Assembly: GCF_030717845.1 (NCBI RefSeq) | Contig: NZ_JAUZVZ010000013.1 | Location: 1-64,000 of the forward strand | DNA length: 64,000 nt | DNA from: Alkalimonas collagenimarina | GTDB lineage: Bacteria; Pseudomonadota; Gammaproteobacteria; Enterobacterales; Alteromonadaceae | Direction of reading: 5' to 3' | In this document: piece by piece, positions 27,741 through 37,167 of the stretch | How the letters are laid out: every line of letters begins with the position of its first letter | Position numbering within the stretch: the first letter of the stretch is position 1 | The notes under the pieces: generated by a model | Told to the model about the DNA's origin: nothing | What the model saw: the letters and a program-made list of their open reading frames with translations, nothing else | Database searches by the model: none | Position numbers and translations under genes: made by a program

Positions 27741-28541
27741 ATGCAACTAACGATGATTCGCACGCTGTGTTTATCTTTCCTGCTGTTCAGCGGTAGCAGC
27801 CTCGCCTTTGGCCAAATCGGTCATCGCATGATTTGTGAACTGGCTTATGAAATGTTATCGCCCAACCAACAAACTCGCGTAGATGCCTTGCTAGAACATA
27901 CCGAGTTTGACCAGTTCCCACCCGCCTGTGTTTGGGCAGACCGCCTACGGGGTCAGGAGGCTTATGATTTTGCCCGTCCGCATCATTACGTTAATATTAG
28001 CCGCGGCGATACCGAAATCACCATGGAGCATTGCCCGGACTATGGCTGTGTGCTCTCTGCAATTAAGCAGCATGTTGCCACGCTAGAGCGAGATAGCTAC
28101 TCGGCTGATGCGGCCAAATCATTGAAGTTTCTTAGCCATTTTGTTGGTGATTTACATCAACCGCTGCATGTCGGTTACGATTTTGACCGTGGTGGCAATG
28201 ACACAGGCGTGATTTTTATGGGCGAAGTTCGAAATCTGCATGGTATCTGGGATACCGGTATGCTGTTGCAACTGGGCTTTCAAGATTATCAAGCCAGCAT
28301 CGACCGTCTACGGCCTCGTTTGACCGAAGCTGCGCTAAACCAATGGCAGCAGGGCGAGGTCTTGGATTGGGCCAATGAATCAGTGAAAATTGTCCAGCAG
28401 ATTTATGCTGAGCATGAGCCGGGAAAACCGTTAGATCAGAGTTATGCATTGCGACATCAAGAGACCCTTGAAACTCGATTGCTACAGGCTTCAGCACGAT
28501 TAGCCTGGCTGCTGCAACAACTGTGGCCAGACGAAAATTAG
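27741..28541 (+). CDS. Secreted S1/P1-family nuclease
   Basis: A 266-residue zinc-dependent single-strand nuclease with signal peptide (LCLSFLLFSGSSLA). Metal-ligand motifs seen: FGQIGHRMICELAYEML at the mature N-terminus, ACVWADRLR, PHHYVNISRG, SHFVGDLHQPLHVGYDFDRGGND and NLHGIWDTGML. The mature first residue appears to be Phe instead of the Trp of fungal P1 nuclease; its backbone would still bind zinc. It likely acts in the periplasm or outside on RNA and single-stranded DNA for phosphate or nucleotide salvage. It overlaps the convergent hydrolase gene by 4 bp. Confidence 0.9.
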   Translation: MQLTMIRTLCLSFLLFSGSSLAFGQIGHRMICELAYEMLSPNQQTRVDALLEHTEFDQFPPACVWADRLRGQEAYDFARPHHYVNISRGDTEITMEHCPDYGCVLSAIKQHVATLERDSYSADAAKSLKFLSHFVGDLHQPLHVGYDFDRGGNDTGVIFMGEVRNLHGIWDTGMLLQLGFQDYQASIDRLRPRLTEAALNQWQQGEVLDWANESVKIVQQIYAEHEPGKPLDQSYALRHQETLETRLLQASARLAWLLQQLWPDEN

Positions 28542-29086
28542 CGGATCCAGCCCTGATGAATTTGCCGGAAAGTATCGGTACCGGCACATTCCAGCCATTC
28601 AAAAGCTAGCATTTCACGGTTAATGATGACAGCGCCAGCTTGTTGCAAGCGGGCTAGCGCTTGTTCTTTGTGCCTTGCATCGCGAGAACCAACCGCATCT
28701 TCAACCAAAAACACCTGATAACCGGCTGCTAATAGATCCATCGCGGTCTGCAGTACACAAACATGGGTTTCTGTGCCGAGCAGGATCAGCTGCTTGCGTT
28801 GCAACTGCGCGACTTTGCGGCGAAAGGCTTCTTCTTTAAAGGCACTGAAGTGTATTTTTTCTATCACGGCGTGTTCAGGCAATAACTCAGCCAACACTGG
28901 AACCGTGGTACCTAACCCCTCCGGGTATTGTTCCGTAGCAATGATAGGCACGTCGAGTTGCAAAGCCACCTGCAACACCCAGGCGGCAGAGTTTTCTACA
29001 TCGCGACCATGATCGATGGCAGGTGCCAGCCGACTTTGGATATCAATCAGTACCACTACACTTTGATCCCGTTCCAGCAATAGCAT
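28538..29086 (-). CDS. Isochorismatase-family cysteine hydrolase
   Basis: A 182-residue hydrolase with VVVLIDIQSRLAPAI (catalytic Asp), IIATEQYPEGLGTTVPVL, EKIHFSAF (Lys) and LILLGTETHVCVLQTAMDLLAAGYQVFLVEDAVGSR with the nucleophilic Cys in HVCV. The set resembles the YcaC/nicotinamidase branch. Substrate unknown. The ATG at 29086 is preferred to the GTG at 29095. Confidence 0.88.
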   Translation of the reverse strand: MLLLERDQSVVVLIDIQSRLAPAIDHGRDVENSAAWVLQVALQLDVPIIATEQYPEGLGTTVPVLAELLPEHAVIEKIHFSAFKEEAFRRKVAQLQRKQLILLGTETHVCVLQTAMDLLAAGYQVFLVEDAVGSRDARHKEQALARLQQAGAVIINREMLAFEWLECAGTDTFRQIHQGWIR

Positions 29087-29239
29087 AACCTGCACACCTA
29101 TATTGGATTTTTATCTATTCAAGCTAGCAGAAAGCAGTCTGCTTGCCTAGTTGCACCATGGTCGTAGATGCTCTTGCTCCTTGTTATATGGAGGCGATGG
29201 TTCTCACCGTTATTGCCCCCGCCGCTCTTTTTCTCTCGG

Positions 29240-29563
29240 CTACTGCCCTCGCCATTGTGCGAAACACTCGGTTTCGTCTTTATCGCGATTCAGTAGCAAA
29301 CGAGCCAGAACTTTATCCGGCTCACCTTCAGTACCCGTCAGGCCAATCCATGCTTCTACGTGCATCGCTTGATCCAGCTCTATTGGATAGAGATCTTCCC
29401 AACTATCATCTGGCTTTTTTAAATCAACAAAACCATTGGCCAGATGCTGTTGCTGATAGGCGGTATAATCCTCAGCAGTTAAGTTATCTGAGGCCAGTTC
29501 TTCAAAAATATCAAAGGCGTGATCGCAAAGCTCATCCAGCGACCACTGCAAGCTATCTGTCAT
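29240..29563 (-). CDS. yciU: YciU-like UPF0263 (DUF440) acidic protein
   Basis: A 107-residue, strongly acidic protein: DELCDHAFDIFEELASDNL, DDSWEDLYPIELDQAMHVEAWIGLT and VLARLLLNRDKDETECFAQWRG match the E. coli YciU / Haemophilus HI1450 family. HI1450 was proposed to mimic double-stranded DNA because of its surface charge. The start is ATG 29563 (MTDSLQW). Confidence 0.88.
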   Translation of the reverse strand: MTDSLQWSLDELCDHAFDIFEELASDNLTAEDYTAYQQQHLANGFVDLKKPDDSWEDLYPIELDQAMHVEAWIGLTGTEGEPDKVLARLLLNRDKDETECFAQWRGQ

Positions 29564-29663
29564 GGTGGTTATCTCAAAAAAAAATCTGCCAATATAATAG
29601 CAAGTTTCCTGCCAAGGCACAGCCTGATACTATAGGCACATTGTTGCTGCTTTGAAAAACCCG

Positions 29664-30494
29664 ATGACCAGTCTCTTGCCACAAACCAGTACTCCGTTCC
29701 GCTGTCCAATCTGCCACGCTCTATTGCAGCGGGCTGATCGGCATTACTATTGCGAGAATCATCATCATTTTGATGTCGCCAAAGAAGGCTATGTCAACTT
29801 ACTACCGGTACAGCACAAAAACTCCAAACAACCGGGTGACAGCAAAGCCATGTTGCAGCAGCGCCGCCTGTTTCTGCAATCTGGCGCTTATCAACCCTTG
29901 GTCGATGACCTGCTCAACGTCATTGATGCATTACAACCCACTTGTTTACTGGATTCAGGCTGCGGCGAAGGGTACTACAGCAGGCAACTGCGAAAACGAC
30001 TGCCCACCACAACCGAACTGCATGCGATGGATATTTCCAAAGCTGCCATTCAGTTAGCGGCTAAGCATGGTTCAGGGATTCACTTCTGTGTTGCCAGCGC
30101 GAAAGAGCTGCCCTACCCGGCAGCCAGTTTTGATGCCATCTTACTGTTGTGCGCGCCATTTCAAACCAGTGAGTTGCAGCGCGTGCTGCAAGATCAGGCT
30201 GCACTGGTGTTGGTATCAGCCGCACCGCAGCATTTACTTGAGTTTAAGCAAGGGATCTATCAAGACGTTAAGCTGCATAGCGATGCCATCCGAGCCATTG
30301 ATGGCTTTGTCCATCAGCAGCGCCAACGCTGCTCATTTGAGCTGAACTCACTATCTCCTGAGAGCTATCTGAGTTTATTGAACATGATGCCACTAGGTTG
30401 GAAACTGACGGAAGCACAAAAGCAGGTGCTATGTGCTCGCTTGACAACATTACAGGCAGATTTTTATATTGATGTGTATTGCAAGGGATCGTAA
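29664..30494 (+). CDS. rlmA: 23S rRNA (guanine-745-N1)-methyltransferase
   Basis: A 276-residue SAM-dependent enzyme. Seen: a zinc-binding N-terminus FRCPICHALLQ with a second Cys-His set in HYYCENHHHFDVAKEGYVNLLP, SGDSK-type linker (QPGDSKAMLQQRRLFLQSGAY), SAM motif LLDSGCGEGYYSRQL and LCAPFQTSELQRVL. These match RlmA (RrmA), which methylates G745 in helix 35. I start at ATG 29664. Confidence 0.94.
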   Translation: MTSLLPQTSTPFRCPICHALLQRADRHYYCENHHHFDVAKEGYVNLLPVQHKNSKQPGDSKAMLQQRRLFLQSGAYQPLVDDLLNVIDALQPTCLLDSGCGEGYYSRQLRKRLPTTTELHAMDISKAAIQLAAKHGSGIHFCVASAKELPYPAASFDAILLLCAPFQTSELQRVLQDQAALVLVSAAPQHLLEFKQGIYQDVKLHSDAIRAIDGFVHQQRQRCSFELNSLSPESYLSLLNMMPLGWKLTEAQKQVLCARLTTLQADFYIDVYCKGS

Positions 30495-30545
30495 AGCTCG
30501 TACTTTGCGTATCATAGGGCGTGTAACTTACAGAAGGAGTCCGAA

Positions 30546-30962
30546 GTGACTTACCCTCGCCTTTTAGGTTTTGCTGGCATTGCGCCATTTTATCTTAGTT
30601 TGGCTGCTGTGTTGCTGTGGCCACAAAGTCAGCTGGCACTGGTGGCATTGGTGGGTTATGCCGCCGTCATATTAAGCTTTCTTGGCGCCGTTCACTGGGG
30701 CTTGGCTATGCAGATGGATGACGCCGCTCAGGCCAGACGCAGCTATGTATTTAGCGTCGTACCCGCCCTGCTGGGCTGGTTGGCATTGATTGCCCCTTTC
30801 CAACCAGCCTTGATCATGTTGGCAGCCGGTTTTGGCTGGGTCTGGCTACGTGAATACCAGAATCCACCTGTTGCTATGCCAGCCTGGTATCGCCAGCTTA
30901 GAGGTATGCTGACAGCTTTGGTGTTACCCGCTTTAGTTCTTGGCGCTATTTTTAGTGGCTAA
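30546..30962 (+). CDS. DUF3429 family membrane protein
   Basis: A 138-residue protein with about four membrane helices and the DUF3429 pattern: LLGFAGIAPFYLSL, YAAVILSFLGAVHWGLAM, FSVVPALLGWLALI and WYRQLRGMLT. It begins with GTG behind AGGAG. Function unknown. It faces a convergent serine hydrolase gene. Confidence 0.87.
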   Translation: MTYPRLLGFAGIAPFYLSLAAVLLWPQSQLALVALVGYAAVILSFLGAVHWGLAMQMDDAAQARRSYVFSVVPALLGWLALIAPFQPALIMLAAGFGWVWLREYQNPPVAMPAWYRQLRGMLTALVLPALVLGAIFSG

Positions 30963-30991
30963 GCGAGGAAGCCATTATTCTTCTTCGCTTA
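30960..30991. terminator. Hairpin spanning the stop codons of two convergent genes
   Basis: TAAGCGAGGAAG (30960-30971) pairs with CTTCTTCGCTTA (30980-30991) over a loop of eight, with one wobble. It covers the stops of the DUF3429 gene and the serine hydrolase gene and may act in both directions, though no T run follows. Confidence 0.45.
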
Positions 30992-32162
30992 ACAACTGAT
31001 CGGCTAAAGCTTGTTCAGCTTCTGCGATATGAATGGCATCAAACACCTGTGACCAGAAAAAAGTGCTTAACTCGCTGACAATATTGCTTTCTGCATTGAG
31101 CAAAATCACCAAACCGACCTGACGATCTTTGGAATAGGCTACATCGGCACGAAAACCGCGTACCCAACCACCATGATAGACCAGTTCTTCGTCTCCAAAC
31201 TGATAGACCCGCCACCCTAAAGCATAATGTGCATCCTGAATAAATTGCCGCCAATGACCACGGCGCAAGTCCCGGCTGGTACGTACCCGTTTATCGGTGA
31301 TATGTGCCAGGATATGCTCTGGCATCACATCAGGATAATGCCCCAGTTGTGCCATCACCCAGTGACTCAGATCCATCGCACTGGCGTTAACACCGGCGGC
31401 AGGTGCAAACCGATAATAACTCGGTACCACCGTACTCTGATACCAACCACCACGTGCACGCACGTGAGGCAAGGCTTTATTTTCTGTCGCCATAAAAGGA
31501 TCCATCCCTACCGAGGCCGTTGGCATTTGCAGCGGGGTAAAAATAAGCTCCTGCATCAAGGTCGTATAATCTTTTTGTGTAGTTTGCTGAACGATGGGTT
31601 CGATCAAGCTAAACAGTACATTCTGATAGCCATAGCAATCACCAGGATTACACATAGGGTCAATTTTTTTAAAATGTGGAATGATGCGATCAGGCAATAC
31701 ATTGGCTTCAATCAGATTATCGTAAGCATTGGGCATCACGCCGGTACTTTGTGATAACAGATGCTCAACCTGCAAGCCTTGATTAAAACGAGGGCTTCGG
31801 AATGAAAAATCTGGCACATAATTAATAACCGGATCATCCCAGCGAAAATGCCCTTGATCGGCCAAAACTGCAGCTAAGCCAGCTGCAAAGGTTTTTGAGA
31901 CGGAAGCGATCCTAAATACGGTATAAGGGTCGACTGTATCTTCACTCCCCCTTGCCCGGACGCCAATACCTCGTACGCGTACAATTTGATCGCCTTCAAT
32001 GATGGCATACACGCCACCCGGGATCAGATGTTCAGCCAACTGTTGCTCAAAATAACGATCAAACTCGACCGCCACCTGAGTGACGGGTGCAGTTGTTGCT
32101 GTGGTACTTAAGCTCGTGAGCACTCCAAGCATGCTCAGTGCAACCAACAGGTGTGATTTCAT
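30975..32162 (-). CDS. Exported serine hydrolase (class C beta-lactamase family)
   Basis: A 395-residue protein with a signal peptide (to about residue 24). Active-site motifs: FRIASVSKTFAAG gives S87-V-S-K90 (SxxK), CYGYQNVLFS near residue 200 gives YxN, and VYHGGWVRGF gives HGG in place of KTG. This is the beta-lactamase-related / penicillin-binding protein fold (family S12). Substrate could be a peptide, an ester or a beta-lactam; the HGG motif argues for an esterase/peptidase type rather than a resistance enzyme. It lies 6 bp downstream of the CXXCH gene. Confidence 0.88.
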   Translation of the reverse strand: MKSHLLVALSMLGVLTSLSTTATTAPVTQVAVEFDRYFEQQLAEHLIPGGVYAIIEGDQIVRVRGIGVRARGSEDTVDPYTVFRIASVSKTFAAGLAAVLADQGHFRWDDPVINYVPDFSFRSPRFNQGLQVEHLLSQSTGVMPNAYDNLIEANVLPDRIIPHFKKIDPMCNPGDCYGYQNVLFSLIEPIVQQTTQKDYTTLMQELIFTPLQMPTASVGMDPFMATENKALPHVRARGGWYQSTVVPSYYRFAPAAGVNASAMDLSHWVMAQLGHYPDVMPEHILAHITDKRVRTSRDLRRGHWRQFIQDAHYALGWRVYQFGDEELVYHGGWVRGFRADVAYSKDRQVGLVILLNAESNIVSELSTFFWSQVFDAIHIAEAEQALADQLLSEEE

Positions 32163-32168
32163 AAATAA

Positions 32169-32657
32169 TTACTTAAAATCAGCAGTGTGGCGAAACAAAG
32201 GTTGATCATTCATAAAAGGAACCTCTTCTGCAACATGGCAAGCTAAGCAGGCGCTGCGGGCTTGTTGAAAACGCTGTTGAATCGCTTGGCGATCGTCGCT
32301 GGTTAGTTGCTCTTTCAATTCTGGCCACGCGGTCTCCAGAAAGAGCCCTTTTGCATTGGCGGCCCGCCCCGGCCGGCGCAAGTAGCCTAATTCAATCGCT
32401 CCTCTCAACTTATCCCAATGATAACTCGCCAAGGCATAGTTGCCATCCTTTATGGCATCATAAGTATGCTGATATCGATCACCTACCTCAGCCATTGCGC
32501 CTGAAAAGCCAGCAAACATTTGCTCTACGCGTTTAAACCGCTCTTCATCGTTTTCTGCATCCAGCAGCCAATGGTTAGTTGCTTTGGGCTCTGCGCCAGC
32601 TATTCCACTAACGAATAACGCAACCAAGGCGCTGCTGGTAATCATTGAAAAGTTCAT
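32169..32657 (-). CDS. Exported CXXCH (cytochrome c-like) protein
   Basis: A 162-residue protein with signal peptide (to AGAE, about residue 22) and one heme-binding motif CLACHVAEEVPF near the C-terminus (Cys137 to His141 region). The helical body resembles cytochrome c'-like four-helix proteins, where the motif lies in the last helix. Likely a periplasmic monoheme protein. Its partner is unknown; it lies in a row with the serine hydrolase and malic enzyme genes. Confidence 0.75.
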   Translation of the reverse strand: MNFSMITSSALVALFVSGIAGAEPKATNHWLLDAENDEERFKRVEQMFAGFSGAMAEVGDRYQHTYDAIKDGNYALASYHWDKLRGAIELGYLRRPGRAANAKGLFLETAWPELKEQLTSDDRQAIQQRFQQARSACLACHVAEEVPFMNDQPLFRHTADFK

Positions 32658-32690
32658 CTGAACCTCCTGCTGTGGCGACGGATACGTTGA

Positions 32691-34382
32691 TTAAAAGCTG
32701 ACTCGTTTAAACTCACGATACTCTGGTCGCCAGAAATTAGCTTCTATTTGATCCTGCAGTTGATTGTCACTAATTTCAAGTGCTAATCCTTGTTGCTGTG
32801 CAACTTTACCCACCGCAAAAGCAATTCGCTTGCTTAATTGAGCCAGCGAGGTCAGCGAGGGCAGCAACTCACCTTCGCCGGTGTTAGCCAATGGCGACGC
32901 CGCTGCCAGTGTTTCACTTGCCGCCATCAACATTTCATCGCTAATACGCTTCGCTTTCACGGCAATTACGCCAAGGCCGATGCCGGGGAAAATATAACTG
33001 TTGTTGCACTGCGCTACCGGAAAGCTCTTGCCATGATACTGAACCGGAGCAAAGGGGCTGCCGGTCGCTAAAATCACCTGACCTTCGGTCCATGCAATCA
33101 CTTGCTCAGGAGTGGCTTCGACCTGCCTCGATGGGTTGCTGAGCGGGAAAATAATCGGTAAATCACAGCCTTTATGCATTGCACGCACGACTTGCTCACT
33201 GAATAAACCCGGCTGGCCTGAAACACCAATCAACACCGTGGGTTTAGCACAGTTCATCACATCCAACAACGAAGCGTAATCGCCACTGTAGTTCCAATCG
33301 GCCAGAGCATCGTTGCTTTGCACTAATTTCTCTTGAAAGTCACGCAACCCTGTCATGCCTTCGCTCAGTAAGCCAAAGCGATCCACCATAAATACCTGAG
33401 AACGTGCCTGTTGCTCTGATAACCCCTCGGCCTGCATTTGCGTAATAACTTGCTCAGCAATGCCACAACCAGCCGAGCCGGCGCCTACAAAAACCACACG
33501 CTGCTCCGATAGCTTTTGCTTTTTCACCCGACTGGCCGCCAGCAACGAACCAACCGTTACGGCAGCTGTGCCTTGCACATCGTCGTTAAAGCAGCAGTAC
33601 TTGTCACGGTAACGCTGCAGAATCGGCATAGCATTAGGCTGAGCAAAGTCTTCAAACTGGATCATTGCCTCCGGCCAGCGCTTGTGGACGGCATGCATAA
33701 ATTGATCAACAAAGGCATCGTACTCGGCTTGCTCAATACGTTTATGCCGCGCTCCCATGTACATGGGGTCGTTCAATAGTTTTTCATTGTTGGTACCGAC
33801 ATCCAACACCACTGGTAAGGTATAAGCTGGGCTAATGCCGCCACAGGCGGTATACAAAGATAGTTTACCAATCGAGATCCCCATACCACCGATACCCTGG
33901 TCACCTAAGCCCAGTACACGTTCCCCATCAGTCACCACAATCACTTTTACTTTTGGCTTGGTGGCATTACGTAAGATAGCATCCAATTGATCGCGCTCTG
34001 CATAGGATACAAACAAGCCACGCTTGCTGCGGTAAATATCGGAAAATCGCTCGCAGGCATCGCCGACAGTTGGCGTATAAATAATAGGCAGCATTTCAGG
34101 TAAATGTTCTTGCACCAGGCGGAAGAACAAGGTTTCATTTTTATCCTGAATGGCACGCAAATAAATGTGTTTATTGATGGTGTTTTCAAAGCTGGAGTAC
34201 TGCATGTAGGCACGTTTTACCTGCTCTTCAATACTCTCGTAGCGCGGAGGTAATAAACCTGTCAGGTTAAAAGCTTCCCGCTCTTCTTTGCTGAAGGCAC
34301 TGCCTTTATTCAACAGAGGTGTTTCCAATAACGCCGGTCCGGCATAGGGAATATAGAGTGGACCTTTTACACGGGTCGTCAT
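32691..34382 (-). CDS. maeA: NAD-dependent malic enzyme
   Basis: A 563-residue enzyme that oxidatively decarboxylates malate to pyruvate. Seen: [56 protein letters not shown], the metal ligand region [38 protein letters not shown] (nucleotide site) and [15 protein letters not shown]. The length and N-terminus match the SfcA/MaeA (NAD) type, not the larger MaeB. Single gene. Confidence 0.95.
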   Translation of the reverse strand: MTTRVKGPLYIPYAGPALLETPLLNKGSAFSKEEREAFNLTGLLPPRYESIEEQVKRAYMQYSSFENTINKHIYLRAIQDKNETLFFRLVQEHLPEMLPIIYTPTVGDACERFSDIYRSKRGLFVSYAERDQLDAILRNATKPKVKVIVVTDGERVLGLGDQGIGGMGISIGKLSLYTACGGISPAYTLPVVLDVGTNNEKLLNDPMYMGARHKRIEQAEYDAFVDQFMHAVHKRWPEAMIQFEDFAQPNAMPILQRYRDKYCCFNDDVQGTAAVTVGSLLAASRVKKQKLSEQRVVFVGAGSAGCGIAEQVITQMQAEGLSEQQARSQVFMVDRFGLLSEGMTGLRDFQEKLVQSNDALADWNYSGDYASLLDVMNCAKPTVLIGVSGQPGLFSEQVVRAMHKGCDLPIIFPLSNPSRQVEATPEQVIAWTEGQVILATGSPFAPVQYHGKSFPVAQCNNSYIFPGIGLGVIAVKAKRISDEMLMAASETLAAASPLANTGEGELLPSLTSLAQLSKRIAFAVGKVAQQQGLALEISDNQLQDQIEANFWRPEYREFKRVSF

Positions 34383-34437
34383 AACAGCGTTTCCTTATCC
34401 AGTATGACCCTGTGACTTGAAGATGCAGCAATATCGG

Positions 34438-37044
34438 CTACATTTTCAATGTCACAGGTACATCATGTTTAAATTTGGTGGGCGAGTATACCCGATCAGC
34501 TAAGACCCGGCCAATCAAGATCAGCAGACAAACCAACCACAACCAAAGAGCAGCTCCGCCTGACGATGCATCTGGCGGAGGTACGGCTTGCACGGTAATA
34601 CTGACGGTATCTTCACTACTGCTGCGCAAATCACTGGCACGAACACGAAAGCTTAGGGTCACCGTTTGCGAGGGTGATGGGCTGGTAAAACTCGGTTGCA
34701 AGGTATCGGCAGCAGTTAAAGCGACCGTGGGGCCTGAGAACTGGAGCCACTGGAAGCTCAAACGCTCACCATCTGCATCGGATGCCGTGCCTTGCAAAGT
34801 GACCTGGCTGCCCGCAGCTACAGTTCTCGCTGACCCCGCACTCACCTGCGGAGCTTGATTTGGACAGTCATCATTAACCCATAGGTTAGGGATAGCTTGC
34901 AGCCATTGGTAATACTCAGCGTTTCTGGGCTCGCATAAATCAGTGTCGCGATAATCAAAGTAATTCAATGACGATAAATCGGTCAGACGACTGGGTAGCT
35001 CACCTTGCAAAAAGTTATCCGACAGATCCAGCCATTGCAATGCAGTCAACTCACTGACCGCAGCAGGCAAGGAGCCACTAAGCGCATTCGAAGCGAGATC
35101 CAATCGCTGCAAACTTTGCAGCTGATGAATATCAGATGGCAGTGAGCCAGTCAGACCATTGCCACTTAAATCCAGCCGCTGCAAAGCTGATAACTGAACG
35201 AAGCTAGCCGGAATAGAGCCAGTTAAGTTGTTGTCCGCTAACTCAATTGCCGTGACTTGACTGCCTTGGCACTGCACGCCAAACCAACTGCATGGCATAT
35301 TATTTTGCAGCCAACCACTGCGCTCAAACCAGCCAGGTCCAGTCGTTTGGTAGTAAAGTTCAACCAGAGCATCGCATTGCTGTTCAGAGACTTCGGTAAC
35401 ATTCATCTCACTGCAGTACTCGGGTCGACGCACTTCAACCTGAACCGCTCCATCCGGAAAATTCAACTCAGCTGCCGTGCCAGAAAAAAACCAACGCCCA
35501 GTGTAAATGCCATCGCCCGCATGCGCATCTTCAGCCTGACCATCATCATTGAGTTGCAGAATCTCCATACTGTCACTGACCGTGATGGCAGGCAACGCAA
35601 TGGCACCATCGCAGTTGATTGCCATCGCCTTGACATCGATCCAACTGCCTGCCTCGGCATAGACAATATCGGTCTCTGGTGCCAGGCGCCGCAGTAACTG
35701 CTGATCCTGACAATTCATAGCTCCGCCGCTATCACCATCGGCGGCAAGTGTCAGGTTGCCGCTCATGGTGTAATCACGCACTAACGGATCGGTTGCGGCC
35801 GATGCTCCGACCAAAATACTCGATTTAATGCGCTGCATATCAGCGGCTGGCTGAGCCGCTTTAATCAGTGCAGCCAAGCCAGCTACGACTGGCCCAGCCA
35901 TAGAGGTACCAGAAGAAGTCGCGTATTGATTACCCAAAAAAGTGCTGAGCATTTGCACGCCGGGGGCAGATATAGCCACATGCTGGCGGCCATAATTAGC
36001 AAAACCTGCACGCTGACCTTGCTGATCGTGCGCCGTTACACTGATCACATTGGGTAGATCGAAAGCCGCGGGGTAAAAGGGAATCGCATTGCCGCTATTA
36101 CCGGCACTGGCAACAAACAAGATGCCAGCATCATAATGCGCTTGCACAGCTTGATACAGGCTTTGTGAAAACTGTGCACTGCCCCATGAATTATTGCTCG
36201 CCACAATGGGTATGGCATGATTCACTTTTAAATCGAGTACATAGTCTAAACACTCAATGGCATCGCTGGTGAAACCGTCGCCTTCATCATCCAGAAACTT
36301 GCAAGGCAGCAGCTGCAGTTGCCAATTGACCCCAGCCACTCCCTGACTGTTATTGCCTGCTGCGGCAATAAGGCCCGCAATCAGGGTACCATGCCCATCG
36401 TCATCCATGGGGTCCGAGGTATTGTTGGCCGTATCAATACCACGAATATCATCAATGTAACCATTGCCGCTATCATCCTGACCATTGTCTTGCTCCAGCG
36501 GATTACGCCAGATGTTATCTTGTAAATCAGGATGATTGTAATCAATACCAGTATCAATCACGGCCACCACGACATTCGGATCCCCTGTGGTTTGCTGCCA
36601 GGCCTGCTCAGCCTGAATGCCCGGCAAGGCTTGCAGGTGCCACTGCTCATCGTACAGTGGATCATTGGGTTGCTGTGTTTTTCGTACCCGGTAATCACGC
36701 TCAACCTGAAGCACTTCAGGTAAATCCATTAAGGCTTGCATGGTTTGTTCGAGGCTTTGCCCATTGGGGCGATGGACAATGACCTGTCTTGGTAGATGTT
36801 CGAAGTGCTCTGCCTGCTGCAACAAGCTGCGCTGTGATGGCTCGGTGGCTGCCTGAGCAGTACTGACTCTGTCGCTTTGCTTATCGTGTCGCAAAATTAC
36901 CAGCAGTCGATCGGGGTGATAAGCAGCACTTGCTTTTGCATGAGTATCGACAACAGCATACACAGGCTCAGCAGCACGAAGCTGAGTTGTCAGCATCATG
37001 CTCATGGCCAGAAAAAAAGTACCATAACGGCTAAAAGTCATCAT
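34438..37044 (-). CDS. Subtilisin-like (S8) protease with plant-type LRRs and GlyGly-CTERM-like tail
   Basis: An 868-residue exported protease (numbers from the ATG at 37044). After a signal peptide and an inhibitory propeptide (about 40-125) comes the S8 domain with Asp164 (VVAVIDTGIDYNHP), His218 (DDGHGTLIAG), oxyanion Asn316 and Ser381 (SSGTSMAGPVVAG). Residues about 560-705 are a plant-type LRR block with an LRRNT-like start (PCSWFGVQC) and repeats of form NxLTGSIPxxxxxLxxLxxLDLS. Then a PKD-like fold (about 730-822), and a C-terminus of SSGGAALWLWLVCLLILIGR, a GlyGly-CTERM-like signal for rhombosortase, but followed by about 20 further residues. The upstream GTG at 37056 is an alternative start. 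Probably surface attached. Confidence 0.88.
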   Translation of the reverse strand: MMTFSRYGTFFLAMSMMLTTQLRAAEPVYAVVDTHAKASAAYHPDRLLVILRHDKQSDRVSTAQAATEPSQRSLLQQAEHFEHLPRQVIVHRPNGQSLEQTMQALMDLPEVLQVERDYRVRKTQQPNDPLYDEQWHLQALPGIQAEQAWQQTTGDPNVVVAVIDTGIDYNHPDLQDNIWRNPLEQDNGQDDSGNGYIDDIRGIDTANNTSDPMDDDGHGTLIAGLIAAAGNNSQGVAGVNWQLQLLPCKFLDDEGDGFTSDAIECLDYVLDLKVNHAIPIVASNNSWGSAQFSQSLYQAVQAHYDAGILFVASAGNSGNAIPFYPAAFDLPNVISVTAHDQQGQRAGFANYGRQHVAISAPGVQMLSTFLGNQYATSSGTSMAGPVVAGLAALIKAAQPAADMQRIKSSILVGASAATDPLVRDYTMSGNLTLAADGDSGGAMNCQDQQLLRRLAPETDIVYAEAGSWIDVKAMAINCDGAIALPAITVSDSMEILQLNDDGQAEDAHAGDGIYTGRWFFSGTAAELNFPDGAVQVEVRRPEYCSEMNVTEVSEQQCDALVELYYQTTGPGWFERSGWLQNNMPCSWFGVQCQGSQVTAIELADNNLTGSIPASFVQLSALQRLDLSGNGLTGSLPSDIHQLQSLQRLDLASNALSGSLPAAVSELTALQWLDLSDNFLQGELPSRLTDLSSLNYFDYRDTDLCEPRNAEYYQWLQAIPNLWVNDDCPNQAPQVSAGSARTVAAGSQVTLQGTASDADGERLSFQWLQFSGPTVALTAADTLQPSFTSPSPSQTVTLSFRVRASDLRSSSEDTVSITVQAVPPPDASSGGAALWLWLVCLLILIGRVLADRVYSPTKFKHDVPVTLKM

Positions 37045-37137
37045 AAAACGGCTCACATCTAAAGAACTTTATTAAGGATAGTACCAAAGCTTGAGACGAA
37101 CCGATCATTTTTCGGGCTAAAACACGTTAATGGGCCG

Positions 37138-37156
37138 ACCTTTACACAACCTTTAC
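37138..37156 (+). repeat. 11-bp-phased direct repeat upstream of the second MacAB operon
   Basis: ACCTTTAC occurs at 37138-37145 and 37149-37156, exactly 11 bp apart, as expected for a dimer of an OmpR/CpxR-type regulator. On the other strand it reads GTAAA-N6-GTAAA, close to the CpxR consensus (five-base spacer). It ends 11 bp before the -35 element of the promoter below. Confidence 0.5.
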
Positions 37157-37167
37157 GCTGTATGGTA

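Noticed and set aside
29143-29655. A 170-codon plus-strand frame over the yciU gene.
   Set aside because: The minus-strand frame matches the UPF0263 family; the plus frame has no recognisable pattern.
30975-32162. Calling the serine hydrolase a beta-lactamase resistance gene.
   Set aside because: The third motif is HGG rather than KTG and the family is mostly esterase/peptidase-like, so resistance is not supported.
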